DNA of 64,000 nucleotides from Lamellibrachia columna (taxonomy: Eukaryota; Annelida; Polychaeta; Sabellida; Siboglinidae), in the NCBI GenBank assembly GCA_963662155.1, contig OY759267.1, positions 35,754,976-35,818,975 of the forward strand, read 5' to 3'. This document shows positions 35,696 to 48,332 of this stretch, one piece after another. How positions within the stretch are numbered: position 1 is the stretch's first letter; every line of letters starts with the position of its first letter. A program made the position numbers and the translations under genes. Below the pieces are notes generated by a model, which saw nothing but the letters and a program-made list of their open reading frames with translations, ran no database searches and was not told the origin of the DNA.

Positions 35696-35815
35696 ACAGG
35701 GGCTCAAGCTGATTCAGTTGCCCGTGATTGGCATCAATAAGAGTGGACAGCAGCTTCGATGCTGACAATGCCAAGATCTACTCCAGGCATTTCACAGATG
35801 ATTGTTTCAAACATG
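35696..35815 (+). pseudogene. THAP-domain gene, exon A (degenerate)
   Basis: The open part reads SIRVDSSFDADNAK then IYSRHFTDDCFKH up to a donor (CAT G|GTAAGTTTC) near 35815. This matches the middle of a THAP zinc finger (C2CH), whose consensus here is ICSRHF. The third zinc ligand Cys is Tyr (TAC), so metal binding should fail. A stop lies about 20 codons upstream and the N-terminal Cys pair was not found. THAP domains occur in host regulators and in P/Kolobok-type transposases. Confidence 0.6.
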
Positions 35816-36284
35816 GTAAGTTTCTTGGTATTGTAATTAATTGGTTAATAACTGCTCAGTGATGTTGCAGATTTACATATATACTGGTTAAAGAGCCTGA
35901 ATCAGTGAGTAACTGTGTCACTGTGTGTAAAGTTCTGTAAAGACTAAAGGCTAAGCTAAGTAGGCCCAACATGTATGTCTGTTTTATAGGTATAATAATA
36001 TCAAAAAGTGTCTGTCTTCGCTTACTCTAGCTGCAGATAACTATATGAAATTATTTTCACAATCACGATTCTTCACAGGCACAGTTTCGGGGGTGGGGTG
36101 GGGGGGGGGTAGTAGCTCAGCTGTTAATAATACACAGTGCTGAAGAAACTGAAATATTAAATACCAAAAATAATACAAAATGACAATGGCAACAATGAAA
36201 CAATAGCAGTAAGAATAGTAATAATTATGTGTATTATATATATATTTACATAACACAAAAATAACTATATATTTTTTTTGTACA

Positions 36285-36389
36285 GGTCCAAGTGGAACTC
36301 GAAGAACATTGATACTTGGAAGTTTGCCAACCCTATGGATGCCTTCAAAGTCTGTAGATACACCAGAAACAACCCGACAGGAGCCTGTA
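36285..36389 (+). pseudogene. THAP-domain gene, exon B
   Basis: Acceptor TTTTTTTTGTACAG and donor CCT|GTAAGTGTT bound 105 bp that join exon A in phase 1. The peptide PSGTRRTLILGSLPTLWMPS is followed by KSVDTPETTRQEP and corresponds to the C-terminal THAP element (usual LKPG.[VL]PTL). The Lys-Pro is Ile-Leu here. Confidence 0.6.
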
Positions 36390-36676
36390 AGTGTTGCTCA
36401 ATTACTGTTTGCACATTGAAGGTATCCTGTCTTAATCAAATGTGTTTTCTTTTACTTCTTTCTGCTTTGACTATTTATCTTTTCTTGTCCTTTTTTTGAA
36501 TTTGGTATATTTGATTGTCTAATCTGTGATTTTCCTTTGGGAAAATCAGGCACTTCCTCTGAGGACAACCAGTTGTGACAGCGCCACACTACCTAGTCTA
36601 TTAATTAATTCCTAAGGAAGGTATTTTTTTCATAAACCAATCCTAAGACAGTAGTTTTGTCGTTTTTATGTTTCAG

Positions 36677-36860
36677 TCATACAGAGAGCCACCGCCAGAG
36701 TTTGATCATGTTGCATAGTTCAACTTTGAAGACATTGGCAAAGTTCGGCTTCCATGGTGCATCACACACAGAAACTCTGCAAAAACTATTAAACTTGCAG
36801 TTGTTTTGGACAGTGTTGTCAAGCCGCAAGAAACCTCTACCTGGCAATTACATAAAACGG
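36677..36860 (+). pseudogene. THAP-domain gene, possible exon C with TAG
   Basis: After the acceptor TTTTTATGTTTCAG the frame continues in phase 0 from exon B as SYREPPPEFDHVA, then TAG, then FNFEDIGKVRLPWCITHRNS and on. The match of phase and the coding-like peptide after the stop suggest a gene that has decayed. Confidence 0.4.
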
Positions 36861-37616
36861 TTTATTTTTAACCACAACTGTTATTTAGCAATATGTATTT
36901 GAAGTTGTGATTTGTCATGATACAGTTCCTGTATCATGCTCACACATGGGTATACAAACAAAACACTCATTAGTGACCCCCCACACACAAATTGTGGTCT
37001 GGAATTTGCATTATTACCATGCACGCATGCCATAATGCAAAAAGGCATACACCTTTGAAGCAAAGTGGATAACAAAGCTATGGAAGCCGTCGAAGGCTCA
37101 ATGCTGAAGGTCTGATACTGGGTGGACGGCTTCCTGATGTCTGCACAGGGTCTTGTCCCTCACCAGCTTCTCGAGTGTGACTGCAGCTAGGAAGCTTAAA
37201 CAAATAAGGTATTCAACATCAGGAATTAAGTATTCAATGTTCAACATTACTCAACAGTATTTGTGCAATAAAATAAAATATATAATACGCTTTGTAATAA
37301 AACATTACATAATTATATATTTTGAATTAAATCTTAATTATATATTTTGAGTTAAATCTTACATTACTTTATTAATGAAGAGATTATGTACCATGTGATG
37401 ATGGTTGTTAGAACATTCGCACGCACACATGCAAATATTAAAAGTAGTAGTATCCATCAGGCATGAGAATAGGGTTGGTGGTTTTTAAAAAGTTGTTCGC
37501 CTAAGGGTAGCAATTTTGTGTGATGGCCAAAGACCGGCAGTGTTTTGCTACACTTTCACTGAAATAAGCCATATACGTTTCCCCTTGATATCAATCAGTC
37601 AGATAGTTAGGCCTAC
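36861..37616. other. Unassigned, mostly AT-rich
   Basis: On the minus strand an acceptor-like CTTCCTAGCTGCAG lies near 37185 and could start a further exon of the minus-strand gene described next, but the frame closes after about 23 codons. Confidence 0.35.
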
Positions 37617-37794
37617 CTGCTCTCTTTGTCTTGGAGATGACTGTTGTTTGTCGCTTCTTGGACTTGGTCTTGGGTGTACGTCGAACATTCGACGCAGAAA
37701 ATGTTGTTGGGATGACATCTGGCTTGAAGGAACGTCTTTTACGGTACGATAGCCTATGGCTATGCTCGGCCATCAGATTTATAGCTGCACTTGA
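37617..37794 (-). CDS. Candidate later exon, same minus-strand gene
   Basis: Open segment with a donor (GCAG|GTAGGC) and a possible acceptor (AAGTGCAG) upstream. The peptide has RRSFKPDVIPTTFSASNVRR then a basic run (TPKTKSKKRQ). KPDVIPTTF resembles the KPDAVPTIF end of a THAP finger, but the rest of the finger is missing and the phase does not join the previous exon, so an extra exon would be needed. Confidence 0.35.
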
Positions 37795-38179
37795 TGTGGC
37801 CTATGGACAGAATCAATCAGTTATCTTACAAAAGGTAGACATGCATGTTCAGATTACCCAGAAGCAGATAAAATCATATTACACAGAGGCGGAGAAAAAT
37901 GTTGCCATAACTACTGTCTCTCTACTCCCTGCTGTCCTGACACAAACAACCGTTAATACAGAACATGCAATCCAATTCTTGGGATACACATCCACCTTAA
38001 TTCTTCAATATGTTCTAAGAGATTAGAGCAAGTTCGAACAGCTATAGCTATTAATAATATTGCATTAAAACATGCGTGATCATTTCACACACAGGTGTGG
38101 CTAAAATGCCATTGCCATTTTTAAAAAAAACACGATTATTAATTCTACTGTTATTATTCAGTATTGTATTTACACTCAC

Positions 38180-38260
38180 CTTGGACACATGGGGTTTGTT
38201 TATTTCCTTTGCTCTTAAGACCTTCACATCAAGTTGATCATTCATTTGAGAAAAATGTTC
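38180..38260 (-). CDS. Candidate second exon, same minus-strand gene
   Basis: An 81-bp phase 0-0 exon between acceptor (CTTCTGTGTGTGTGCAG) and donor (AAG|GTGAGTG). The peptide EHFSQMNDQLDVKVLRAKEI continues to NKPHVSK and looks helical. No family recognised. Confidence 0.5.
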
Positions 38261-38519
38261 CTGCACACACACAGAAGCTAAATTGTCATATATTAAGGAA
38301 TGAGTCATTCAATTCCTAAGCTACTATAGCATATTAGCATATACTCAAACGCTGGCTGAGGCTGAGCCTGAGATGTCCCCTGCTAAAAATCCAGCCGCCT
38401 CAAAGGCATATCATTTAATAAATTCGCACATTATTTTCTTGAAAGAAAGATATAGTCCATGCCTAGAGGTGCTTTCACTTAAAATGTAAACTGTACAACA
38501 AAATCAACATTTAACTTAC

Positions 38520-38549
38520 CGCAAGAATCGCACCGATGTCAAGCTCCAT
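38520..38549 (-). CDS. Candidate first exon, unidentified minus-strand gene
   Basis: An ATG (38549-38547) opens MELDIGAILA and runs into a consensus donor (GCG|GTAAGTT). It joins in phase 0 to the exon at 38180-38260, which makes the start credible. Confidence 0.5.
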
Positions 38550-38995
38550 GTTGCGAAGTGAGACCGGAAGTAAACAATACAAATTGTCGAGCCCAAGCAG
38601 CTAACACAAACTCCACCACATTCAATAAATAACAACAGGCAATATTGTGTTAGTCAAAATGTATGCTTTGGTCATGCACCATACCAAAGTGTATGTTGCA
38701 ATTCAAGGTATTTCCATGCAATAGTAAAACTTACATTTTTCGAGATGTGTTGAATCCTTCAGTTTTTTCAAAGTGTCGTCTGCTGTAGTCAATCTTATGC
38801 AGTTGTGTCTGTCAGCCCATGCTGAGTGATGTCTTCGAATGTCGATTGATGTATAGCTCACAAGGTGGCACCATGTGCCAGTCATGGTCCATTGTCTGTT
38901 GGTGGTTTCTTGTATTGTGGTTGCAGGTCTATGAGTGATGAAACTGGGAGAAAGTAGAAAGTTCACATTTGTTAGAAGTGTTCTGTTTTCTGTTT

Positions 38996-39606
38996 GTTAC
39001 TGGAGCATCTTCAGGTAATCCTCGTAGCGTATTAATTGTCTTCATGTGGTCACGCCTTTTCGCCAAGTCTGCCAAAGTCATAGTTGCTGTCGCATTGTCA
39101 ACTTTGTTTGCAGTCCGTTGCATGCTACTTCGGTACGGTGGTGGTACATCTAAGCTAGCAATTATCACACATGCACTGTAAATCTAGGAACAGCACACAA
39201 TTAACTGTCAATAAGGGACGCATGCTCTGCAATGCACTCGTTATACATCTGTGTTGTTTTGTCTCTATGCATAATACGCATTTCTAATTGTGAGTCATCT
39301 TTCTTCAGGTATGTCGTTGTCAAGTCATCAGCAACACGTTTCTTCGGTCTCATGAGTTTGGCGCCAACCGATTTGCTCTCAGCATCTGGGATTTCGATGA
39401 GTCCACCTGGTGTAACTTTGGCGACTCTTGTGAATTCGGCTTGCGTGAGTCTTGGCATCCACATGCTTGGTGTGGAATTGTCTGCTACGTCTTTCTTGGA
39501 CGTGTGCACAGTGTGCCCTTTCTGAAAGCCACATCTCCTCACATTTTTGGCTATTCGGAACTTCACTTTTCTTCTCCATGCTGATATCTGTATCAGAGTC
39601 AAACAC
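38996..39606 (-). pseudogene. Mutator-like transposase relic, copy 1
   Basis: Reading down the minus strand, one frame starts FDSDTDISMEKKSEVPNSQK. A shifted frame then gives MWMPRLTQAEFTRVAKVTPG, PDAESKSVGAKLMRPKK and HRDKTTQMYNECIAEH, and ends at a stop near 39201. A third frame gives SLDVPPPYRSSMQRTANKV and LADLAKRRDHMK. From memory of the family, these three blocks in this order are found upstream of the catalytic domain in invertebrate Mutator-like transposases. The segment expected between the second and third blocks is deleted, and the DDE domain is absent. Confidence 0.5.
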
Positions 39607-40146
39607 TTTTACTATGTTTTGAATGTTTAAATGTTTTTCTTCGATTTGGTATAACTTTCGTGCCGGTTTGTGAGATGTCGGAAATTAATTAGGGCACGGA
39701 CCACAGTCAGAATCCATCCACCATTACATACATAAAGAATCCCAAGGAAAAAATTAATTGTGCAGATAGGGTTTATTTGTGAGAGCAGAAATTGTGTGGA
39801 TGAGGGAGTGGAAGTGATGTTCTTGTGCACAGTAGCATATAAGCTTTGAAATGATGCCATTTGTCAGTAGGTATGCCAGTTGCGTAAGGACACAGTGGCT
39901 GTTAGGCAGGATGTACTCATATTTGGGAAACCGGAGAATTTCATGGCAGAAATGCAGGGGCCTCATGCTTTGAAGCAATTTATGCGAAAAGGAGGTATGT
40001 CATTTTCACGAATTTCACACACCAGGTGTCTTAGTGGGTCTGTAATTTTCTGTGAATTTAAAAAAAAATTGTAGGATAAATTTTCAATGTAAACGCAAGA
40101 ACGTTATAATGGTCGTCTATGGGAAAAGTGACCGTGGTCCGTGCCA

Positions 40147-40167
40147 ATGTCCGACAACTCTGAAGGG
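40147..40167 (+). other. First-exon-like ATG with splice donor
   Basis: ATG opens MSDNSEG followed by GTAAGACC. The same arrangement occurs at 49484-49504 and, with Lys for Glu, at 48003-48023. It is too short to name; it might be the 5' exon of a gene carried by the duplicated segment. Confidence 0.25.
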
Positions 40168-40570
40168 GTAAGACCACTATAGACCTTCCAGTTTATTGTT
40201 TCACACGAAAATATAGTGTATTAAATTGTGATATTTGAATTTAAATAATCTGTATGATGTGACATTAGTGCAATTGAACAGGCATGTTCACAAGTTTGTT
40301 TGTAGAAGCTATTGGCTTTGAAAAGGTGCATTTTTTAGAGTGTAACAGGCGGAGGGATTCATTTGAATTTTTCTTCTGTGCACCACGTGGGCGCATGAAT
40401 GCATGGCTATGTTTGTTAAAATTGATGGGCATCGCATGTCGGGGTGTTTTAATAGAGCTGGAGGTATGCGGTTTTGACAAAACTTGGTCAGCATTTCAAT
40501 GAGATGATGGCAGTTGCTGTAAAAAATAAGAATTTTTGATGGTTATGTTTTCTTATCAAACAAAACGTTA

Positions 40571-41640
40571 AGTTTCAGGCACGACTTTTCACACTTATAC
40601 TGCATACACACAATACCTGTGGTGGGAAAAGCGCGTGTCACCTTCTCGTGGTTCCTACTGTGGATCACGACAGCAAACTTTGCTGTCGTGTGAACTAAGA
40701 ACAGCGCACACTGGTACTATCTTGTAAACTGTGGATATTGTGTTTGTTTGTTTTATACTGAATGGCTTGGTGCTTGGTGAAGTCATATCGGTTGCTGACT
40801 CGAGACAGTAGGTGCACGGTTTTGTGTCCAAAGGGAAATGTGGTTGATACCAACTAAATATTCGACAGCCACATAATTCACACAGCTTGACGTCTAAAAT
40901 GATGGTAATATCGAGCCTGATTGTTATGAAAGAAACACATATTTGGCTCGGTTGCATTATTGACAGTTGCAGTCCGACCCATGTTTGCTGCTGTGACCGA
41001 CTGTGCAGCAGGAACATCGTCATGTGTTCGGGATGGTCTACAACAACCTCCTTTGCTGTCTCTGGTATTTCAAGAGGTAACTCTGACAGCCTAAACGACG
41101 TTGGTTATTGCAATAAGGTAATGAACATAACAATTTACATGCTTCCTGATATGCTGTCATTGATATCTCACTTTTTCCAGTGGGATAGTAGTTTTGTATG
41201 TTAATATGCTGAATCAAACCATAAGAATGTAGAATATTATATTACATAACATAATAGCTATCACACGTTCATGGGACCACTATCTGAATAAATGAATTAA
41301 CATGGACAGTACATGTTCTCGCAATTTTAATTCCACATATCCAAATTTGCTTCTTTCATAATTGTATACCTTGTGCAGATGTATATTGGGATATTAGAGC
41401 CGTTTTTGCAAATACCTGTCTTAAGAATTTACTTTGTTGTGTTTGACGTGTTATGTCATAAACTGTTGAAGAATAACAGCAGATTATTTGGTAACAACTT
41501 TTTGTTTGCGTCACTCATTATAATGGGAGTTTTTAGTTTTAGAAAATGTGATAGCTTTAATATATGCAATTCACAAGATAATCCATTTGTATGATGCCAA
41601 CAGTGTACATTGCTGACAATCCTCGCTAATTGCTTTTGTA
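40571..41640 (+). repeat. Dispersed repeat R, copy 2
   Basis: Same family as 18836-19866, from TTTCAGGCACGACTTTTCAC to GACAATCCTCGCTAATTGCT. The part up to 41480 is shared with 49908-50785. Confidence 0.8.
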
Positions 41641-43082
41641 ACAAATAAATGCAGTCAATATTTGTTTTGTAGGTGTTTCCCCACACTTCACAACAACATG
41701 AAACACAAATCAGGTACTGTGAATAGTATATTGTTTTAAGTGAGCATTTTTGTGTAGTAAATATTTTGCACTAGTATGCATAATTGCAATACTTTTCAAA
41801 GTTTCAAAGGTATCATCCTATTAAAACAACTAGAAATTTACTTACATATGTCATTTCAATATCATTGATTTTTACATTAGTGCTGGCTTTTCGTAGTTAC
41901 TAAATAGCATGACATTAATTTCCTACACATTATGTGATAATTGATTAACTACAAACCACATAACCAATTAACCAAGTTGTTTGCCTGTCTTTGCTGAGTT
42001 CAACCGGGTCATTTGTTGAGCAAAAAAAATATTGGTGTCATCAGCAAAAAAATTAAATTTAACAGTTATGAACTACATGTATGTAAAGCACCTTGATTGA
42101 TCAGGCCCTGTATATCTACTTTATTATTATAATATGTAAGCATCACTTCTATCCAGCTACACTGTCTCAAACGACAGTGAGCACGAACATGAATGCAGAG
42201 TAATCACGGTTATACACAATCTTTACATTGCACATGATGCAACAGAGAGTTGTTCTGGAAGGGGTACAAAGGCTAGGATCCCTTTCCGACAATTGTCTAG
42301 ATATCAGTCGCACACCCTTAACGAACCCCCTTAACCCTCCTTTCATGATTCTAAAATGGATTGCAACACTCAGGATTAGGCACAGATGTTTTCTTTGGAG
42401 CCATCACCAGAGCCAGACTAACACCTAAGCCCAGGGTTTTATATACAATCAACCCTGTGGGATTGTAAATCCTATTGTAATGCACACAGCTGAGCATCAG
42501 TCCCCTGTCAGATCCATTGGGCTGATATGATACCTGTTACCAGATCCTTGGGCCCTGTGCTGTGTATTACCCCTGACACTTCCACTGTCACAAAGATAAA
42601 CAGAATGCCTCCAAGTGGGCTGTAATGTGAAACCCTCCCAGGCTGGCTGCAATATGATGCCAGCTAGTCTGATAAGAATGGTAACCTGTTAGCAAAATTG
42701 TAAAATTGCCACCATCCTAACTTCAAGTTGTTGTATCTCGAGAACTTACAATGGACCCATTCTAATTCTTTAATGGAACTTGTTGATGCAATGACCTTAC
42801 TAATGGTCAAATTTTATTAAAATCAGAGTTTACTCATTTTGGGTCTATCAGGTCAAAAGTGAAGGCCAGTGACCTAAGTGACACTTGTAAAAACTTTTTT
42901 AACTGCCACATGAGTTTCTACTGTCAACAGTTGGAGACGAGTATCATTTCTGATCTGCTCCTCAAAAAAAAACAATGTATGGTACAAGATGAAATTGGTG
43001 TCTTAATTAGAGGAGAGGGGATAGCGGCTGTTTCTTTTAGTGTCACACATCAAATTATTTCGAAAAGAAACATGTTTAATCA
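41641..43082. other. Intergenic, with a weak LINE-type 3' tail
   Basis: GTAAAGCACCTTGATTGATC ... ACTTTATTATTATAATATG (42090-42140) resembles the 3' end of a CR1/L2 element. No other feature seen; the run 42410-42660 is GC-richer but has no frame with splice sites. Confidence 0.35.
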
Positions 43083-43430
43083 CAGGTCATAAGGGTGCTG
43101 ATCTCGAGAGCATGATCACAGGTCATAAGGGTGCTGACTTCGTGGGCATGATTACAGGTCATAAAGGTGCTGACTTTGAGGGCATCACAAGTCATAAGGT
43201 TGCTGACCTTGAGGGCATTATCACAGGTCATAAGGGTGCTGACCTCGAGGGCATGATCATGGGTCATAAGGTTGCTGACCTTGAGGGCATTATCACAGGT
43301 CATAAGGGTGCTGACCTCGAGGGCATGATCACGGGTCATAAGGGTGCTGACTTTGAGGGCATGATCACAAGTCATAAAGGTGTTGACTTTGGGGGCATGA
43401 TCACAGTTCATAAGGCTGCTGACTGATTAC
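43083..43430 (+). repeat. 36-bp minisatellite, open frame
   Basis: Nine to ten units of GGTCATAAGGGTGCTGACCT then CGAGGGCATGATCACA (36 bp). Being in register with codons, it gives GHKGADLEGMIT repeats on plus. The frame starts shortly before the array and stops at TGA directly after it, so coding use is doubtful. Confidence 0.9.
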
Positions 43431-44947
43431 TTTTCATAAGAGTGCTGACTTTGTTCAAAGTTCAGAAGGGTGCTGATTTTGATCACAGTTCGGAATATGA
43501 GTATTGTTGGTTACAGCACGAATGATGATGACAGATGTAATTCAAGTTTTATGTTGAGGGAACTCAAGTTAAGTAACGTAATAACATAATAATGCTTAAA
43601 GAACATTGTATCAGAACCGACCAGATCAATTAACACCACCACATATTCACGAAAAGAGTACATACACGATTTGCTTCTACCATACTGTCAAATTATCATT
43701 TATAATTAATAAAAGATTATGAGGCACTGAGAAAATTTTCATCTGAATAGTAATACAGTACAGTATCTAAAACTATGGAAGTGCAGTTGCTTCAAAGATA
43801 ACTTTAGAGTACTTGAACATGCTTCAATTTTATTTTAGTGTTGTTTATGCATATACTTAATTTTTATTAATTAAATTAACTTAAATTTTTCCATCCCATG
43901 AGCACTGAACTTTATATTTTCAAGCTGTTCCTAGGAATATGGTAAACAATACAATGCATATGTAGAGTGACCCTTTTAGTTTCATACCCTTTTCTCCTTC
44001 CTTTAAGGGTTTTATATAACATGAATATACTAGCTGATTCAACAGCACCTACATTGCTGTATTCAAGGTTGATAGCTGCATACAATTCTTGACATTTCTC
44101 CCAAAATTCAACAACTCTATTTTGAGTTGGGATGTAATGCATCCCTTATGGATGAATATATGCTAGGAGCTAAGGAACTAAACGTGGTTGAAAGGGTAAG
44201 TCTTCAGATGTTTCCTACTGACCTAACACTAACAGAGTGAATTCCAAAGAGTTGGTGCAACAACCGAGAAATCCCTGGTTACAATCTTTGTTTAAACTCT
44301 TGGAACAAAAAGTAGGTCAGAACTTGATTATTGAAGCTTTCTGGGCTTTCTTACAACAGTGGGCAATAAATGTAAATATGGATTGTGATTTGTTAAGGGA
44401 CACACGAAGCTGATTGTTCAATATTCATAAGATGCAACCATGTACACTCTCATGACTGAAATGATTAAATAGCATAGAAATATTTACAATTTATATTTAA
44501 TACCACTTAAAAGTCTCACTTCAATTGTTCAATCATTGCATGTTAGGAATATTCATTGCATATCAAGAATATTCATTAGTGTGATTTTGGTGCCCGTAAA
44601 TTAGCCACCACCAAATTCATGGTCTGGGTGGTTCACATTAATAGGGTCATCTCGTGGGTGGATAAATGGTTATTTAGGGTCTCGTGTTAAAAACATGAGT
44701 AGGTCTTAGTAGTGTATTTACTTACCTAGTTGGTGCACTAGGCAACCATCTCAGTTGAAATAGGGCTTTGTATTACACTCTATATGGTTACCTTGCAATC
44801 TATTCTATAATTTGTTATTTCGTATATATTGTAAATATTGAATCGGATGCAATCAAGCCAGTTTCTGATTACTTCTGTTGTAACAGTTGCATTGAAACTG
44901 ATGATCGGCTAAACTTTAGCCCACATTGAAATCACACGTACATTTAC
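43431..44947. other. Unassigned stretch
   Basis: A minus-strand frame at 43912-44142 is protein-like in part (NRVVEFWEKCQELYAAINLE) but has no motif I can name. Nothing else was seen. Confidence 0.4.
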
Positions 44948-47205
44948 AGCAGAACACTGAATTCACACCAACTGATGTGTACCTTTGTTTTTTTTTTATA
45001 AAAGTGCTGAGAAAATTGTTGTAACCGGAATGATTACGTGTCCTCGATAGAACAACATGCATGTGTCGTTACAATTACGATACCAGAATAATTGCGACAT
45101 AGAAACTGCGCTTCTAAGTGAGGATTTCTACGTCATTGATGGCGTTGACATGTGTGAATGAGTGGAGCTGCTGAAGATTATCTGATGCAAACAGGACAAC
45201 AATGCCTGTCGTGGTTCGTTGCCAACTCTTCCAGCACAGACAAAAGACCACGTTGCTTAATTGCTGTTTACGAGCCAGCATGCGGGCAGTTCTTGCATTT
45301 AGCATGTGTTACATAACAATCGATGCGAAGTGGTCTGTTTCAACACACATGGTTTGTCCATAGCACACACTACGTGCTTCACGTGGACTTCTCTGTAACA
45401 GCTGATTTCAGCTAAATCGGTTGAAGTGCGTTGCGTTGACAGCCAGTCAGACGAAATAGGTGAAAAAGAGGTGATACGAAACAGCTACTACGAAAACAAA
45501 CGGTGCATCATAAACAGCGACTTTATGACCTAACAGAATGCGGAATACCACCGAAGAAGTGTCACTGATTTGAACACAATTTCGGCCTCGATTCTCTAGG
45601 TTTGTGAATAAACGTTATTTGGCTTTGTAGTTCAATAATATATATTCTGTGGAATACACATATTTGATATAGTATTAATGTTGATACATATGCCGTTTCT
45701 GCTCGGATTCTACAAACAATTGGCCATTCATATGGAGTTATGATTTATGTATTGGGACACGTTAATTACTAATGACAACTATATTTCTCTTCTTCTGATG
45801 CAACTCATGATTATGTATTAACCGCTTCCAAAATGTGACTAGATTGTGGCCGCACTGGAGAGTTCTAGTGAGGTAGCCCTAGTACGAGTCTATATTAGGT
45901 AGAATGTCGGATTTGCGTACTTTAGCAGGTTCATGTAGGCCCTATGTTTAATGGATATATTATTTGTTCTTCAATTGGATGGAGACGACACACTTTCTAA
46001 GCATTTGACTGATTGTTGGCTAACGTAACTGTTGTGCGCATTTGTTGCACAAAGTAACGGCGATGGGAATGATTATATTCATAGATATTAAACAGATAAT
46101 ACCATTTAATACAACTGTTCGATGATACTGTAGACAAAATAATAAACTTTTTCCACGTGTAATGTGTTGCATTCCCAAGGTGTTGTGCTGGCTACGACGG
46201 GGACTGTTGTTTTTTACACTTTCTAAGAATTTTGACTGACTATTGGCTAACGTAACTGTTACGCGCATTTGTTTCACAAAGTAACGGCGATGTGAATGAA
46301 TAGATTCATAGATAATAAACAGATACTGCCATTTAATACAACTGTTCGATGATACGGTTGGCAAAATAATAAACGTTTTCCACTTGTCTTATGTTGCATT
46401 CCCAAGGTACAGGTTATTGATGACAGTTAACGGGCCGACGTTGTTGTAGGCGCCATCTTAGAGTGAGCACTTCCGGCACATGCGCATAATTTCCACCACT
46501 GAATCTGCATAATTAAATATCAATAACATAGACTAGTAATATTACTGATGCATGTTATACATTTTGCTGTATTACAACTCGAACTAAGTCATATAAGAAA
46601 CATTCTAATGAATAAATTGTTTATTTAAATGTTGTTATAACAGAAAAAACGTAAATTGAACATGTTTCAAGAGTTCACACCACAAATTCGGCCGGATGGG
46701 TTTACCAACTATATAAACGGGTAGACGTGTTGTCATAAGAGGTTGCTAGCTCAACACATAGGGGTTGTCAGTAGTTTGGGTGGAGGACTACATCATGGTC
46801 TGGGGGCCGACAAACCTCTCCCCTGAGAGCTGCTCGATACGCAACTATAAGAGATTCGGTGACTGTGGATTGGTCTCTCCACCGACCGATAGGAGGTGCA
46901 ACCAAATAGCTGATAATGGCTAAGTGTCACTCACGTCATTGGTCTCTTATTTTTTAAACAAAAGAATATCGATCGTTATATATTCAGATTCGGTTTATTA
47001 TTCTCGATTCGCATTACTTGATCAATCGGCATCAGTTTTATTGTCATCGTACCAAATGTCTGCCAATCCTTAATCAATTACATGTAAATTATTACGTTGA
47101 TTTCCTTCCTTGCATTTTAGTAACTCGATGCTTTCATTATATCACTCTACATCACTTACAAAACAAAAAGGCTATATAATGTTAGTGTTTTATGGCACTC
47201 CATAG
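44948..47205 (-). repeat. Inverted, diverged copy of the left-hand repeat
   Basis: Reverse complement of about 6208-8167, including the promoter-like cluster (46451-46490), the CGGTGACTGTGGATTGGTCT stretch (46857) and the AT-rich arm. Divergence is visible throughout, so it is older than duplication A. It contains an internal ~227-bp tandem duplication. Confidence 0.8.
46018..46410. repeat. 227-bp tandem duplication inside the inverted copy
   Basis: GGCTAACGTAACTGTT at 46018 and 46245, each followed by CAAAGTAACGGCGATG and AATACAACTGTTCGATGATA. Single-copy in the other family members. Confidence 0.75.
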
Positions 47206-47216
47206 AGCACAATGTG

Positions 47217-47262
47217 ATGATGGCGCTATGTAGATATCATATTTTATTATTATTATTTTGGT
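47217..47262 (+). repeat. LINE 3' tail fragment
   Basis: GATGGCGCTATGTAGATATC then (ATT)n, like the end at 29911-29957. No RT sequence precedes it. Confidence 0.5.
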
Positions 47263-47669
47263 GGTGACGTTCTCGAAACACCAGTGCCAGCAGCATATTA
47301 ATATTTTACGAAAACTCCCAATTTGTTGGAGTTATGTGATTTTGACGAAACTTAACTTGTTCACACATTGGCAGCACAGTAGCAGTGAATGTCATGAAGT
47401 TGTAGGATTTTTGATGGTCAAGTTTTCTACTAATCATGCAAAACGTTAACGTGACCACCAAGGGAAAATCTGCAGTTGTTCTGTTACTACAATTTAATAA
47501 TAGGACAAAACTGCTGGCCTCGACAATTTGAGAATGTGCCATGTTTTTAATTAATCCGCCGCCAAATCATGTGTGACATAGTTTTAGTTGAGGTACTTAG
47601 TCGTTTAACTATGCGTTGTGAGGCTGATGTGTTGTGTTTCGTGCTTCTAACAGGGCACTGGCGGTAAAG

Positions 47670-47713
47670 ATGGCCCTCCTGGCGGACAATTCAGAAGAAC
47701 GGCAATTTATCCG
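47670..47713 (+). CDS. Candidate first coding exon
   Basis: ATG in a favourable context (GTAAAGATGGCC) opens MALLADNSEERQFI and ends at a donor (CCG|GTAGGTGG). No second exon was found; the sequence downstream becomes duplication B. A possible orphan exon. Confidence 0.25.
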
Positions 47714-48332
47714 GTAGGTGGACGCGCGAGGTTAGGCGAAGACGCGTAAAGAAAGTTATTGCTCAATTTTGTTATTGTTACTGCGAAATTCGTATTTTTA
47801 GTTGTTTCGACATATGGACTGTTAGAAAACGAATATGGTGTTCCTACGGAAGTGCAGTATGCGCTTATTATTCTGCTCAAATTCGATATCGCCATATTAT
47901 CGCCCCCATTTTCATACTGGAGGTGATTTTGCACCAGAAATAACGCAAATAGTCGCATGAACACCTTACCCTGAATCACTGGCACTGCCATCAAGACTAG
48001 CGATGTCCGACAACTCTAAAGGGGTAAGACCACTATAGACCTTACAGTTTATTGTTCCAAACGAAAATATAGTGTATTAAATTGGCCACTCTTCCTCCTT
48101 TAGTCTTTACTAATCGGAGCTTTGCTTGTCTAAAATTTTCGCAGTAGAGATTCCCCCGCTCCATAATTCAGCCTGTCAGTGGCTGCACAATTTATTCTGT
48201 ATGTATAGAGCCACAATATCCTGGCAGCGACTTTGTTGTTCTACTACGACCCCTATTGTTTGTGATGCATTTTGCCCAGTATGATAAGACCCAGTGATTC
48301 TCGCTTAGCTATATCTGCTGTCCATGGATATG

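Larger units (their letters stand above)
38996..41480. repeat. Segmental duplication B, copy 1
   Basis: Offset 9337 from copy 2 (48333-50785). Identity starts abruptly at GTTACTGGAGCATCTTCAGG and ends at AGAATAACAGCAGATTAT. Copy 1 has a ~47-bp stretch at about 41181-41227 missing from copy 2. It contains a Mutator-like transposase relic, a first-exon-like ATG plus donor, and dispersed repeat R. Confidence 0.9.

Noticed and set aside
37631..38026. 131-codon plus-strand gene
   Set aside because: It overlaps a minus-strand exon candidate with splice signals in a coherent set; the plus frame has no motif or splice sites.
43040..43426. GHKGADLEGM repeat protein
   Set aside because: The frame covers the 36-bp array almost exactly and stops directly after it; no exon signals.
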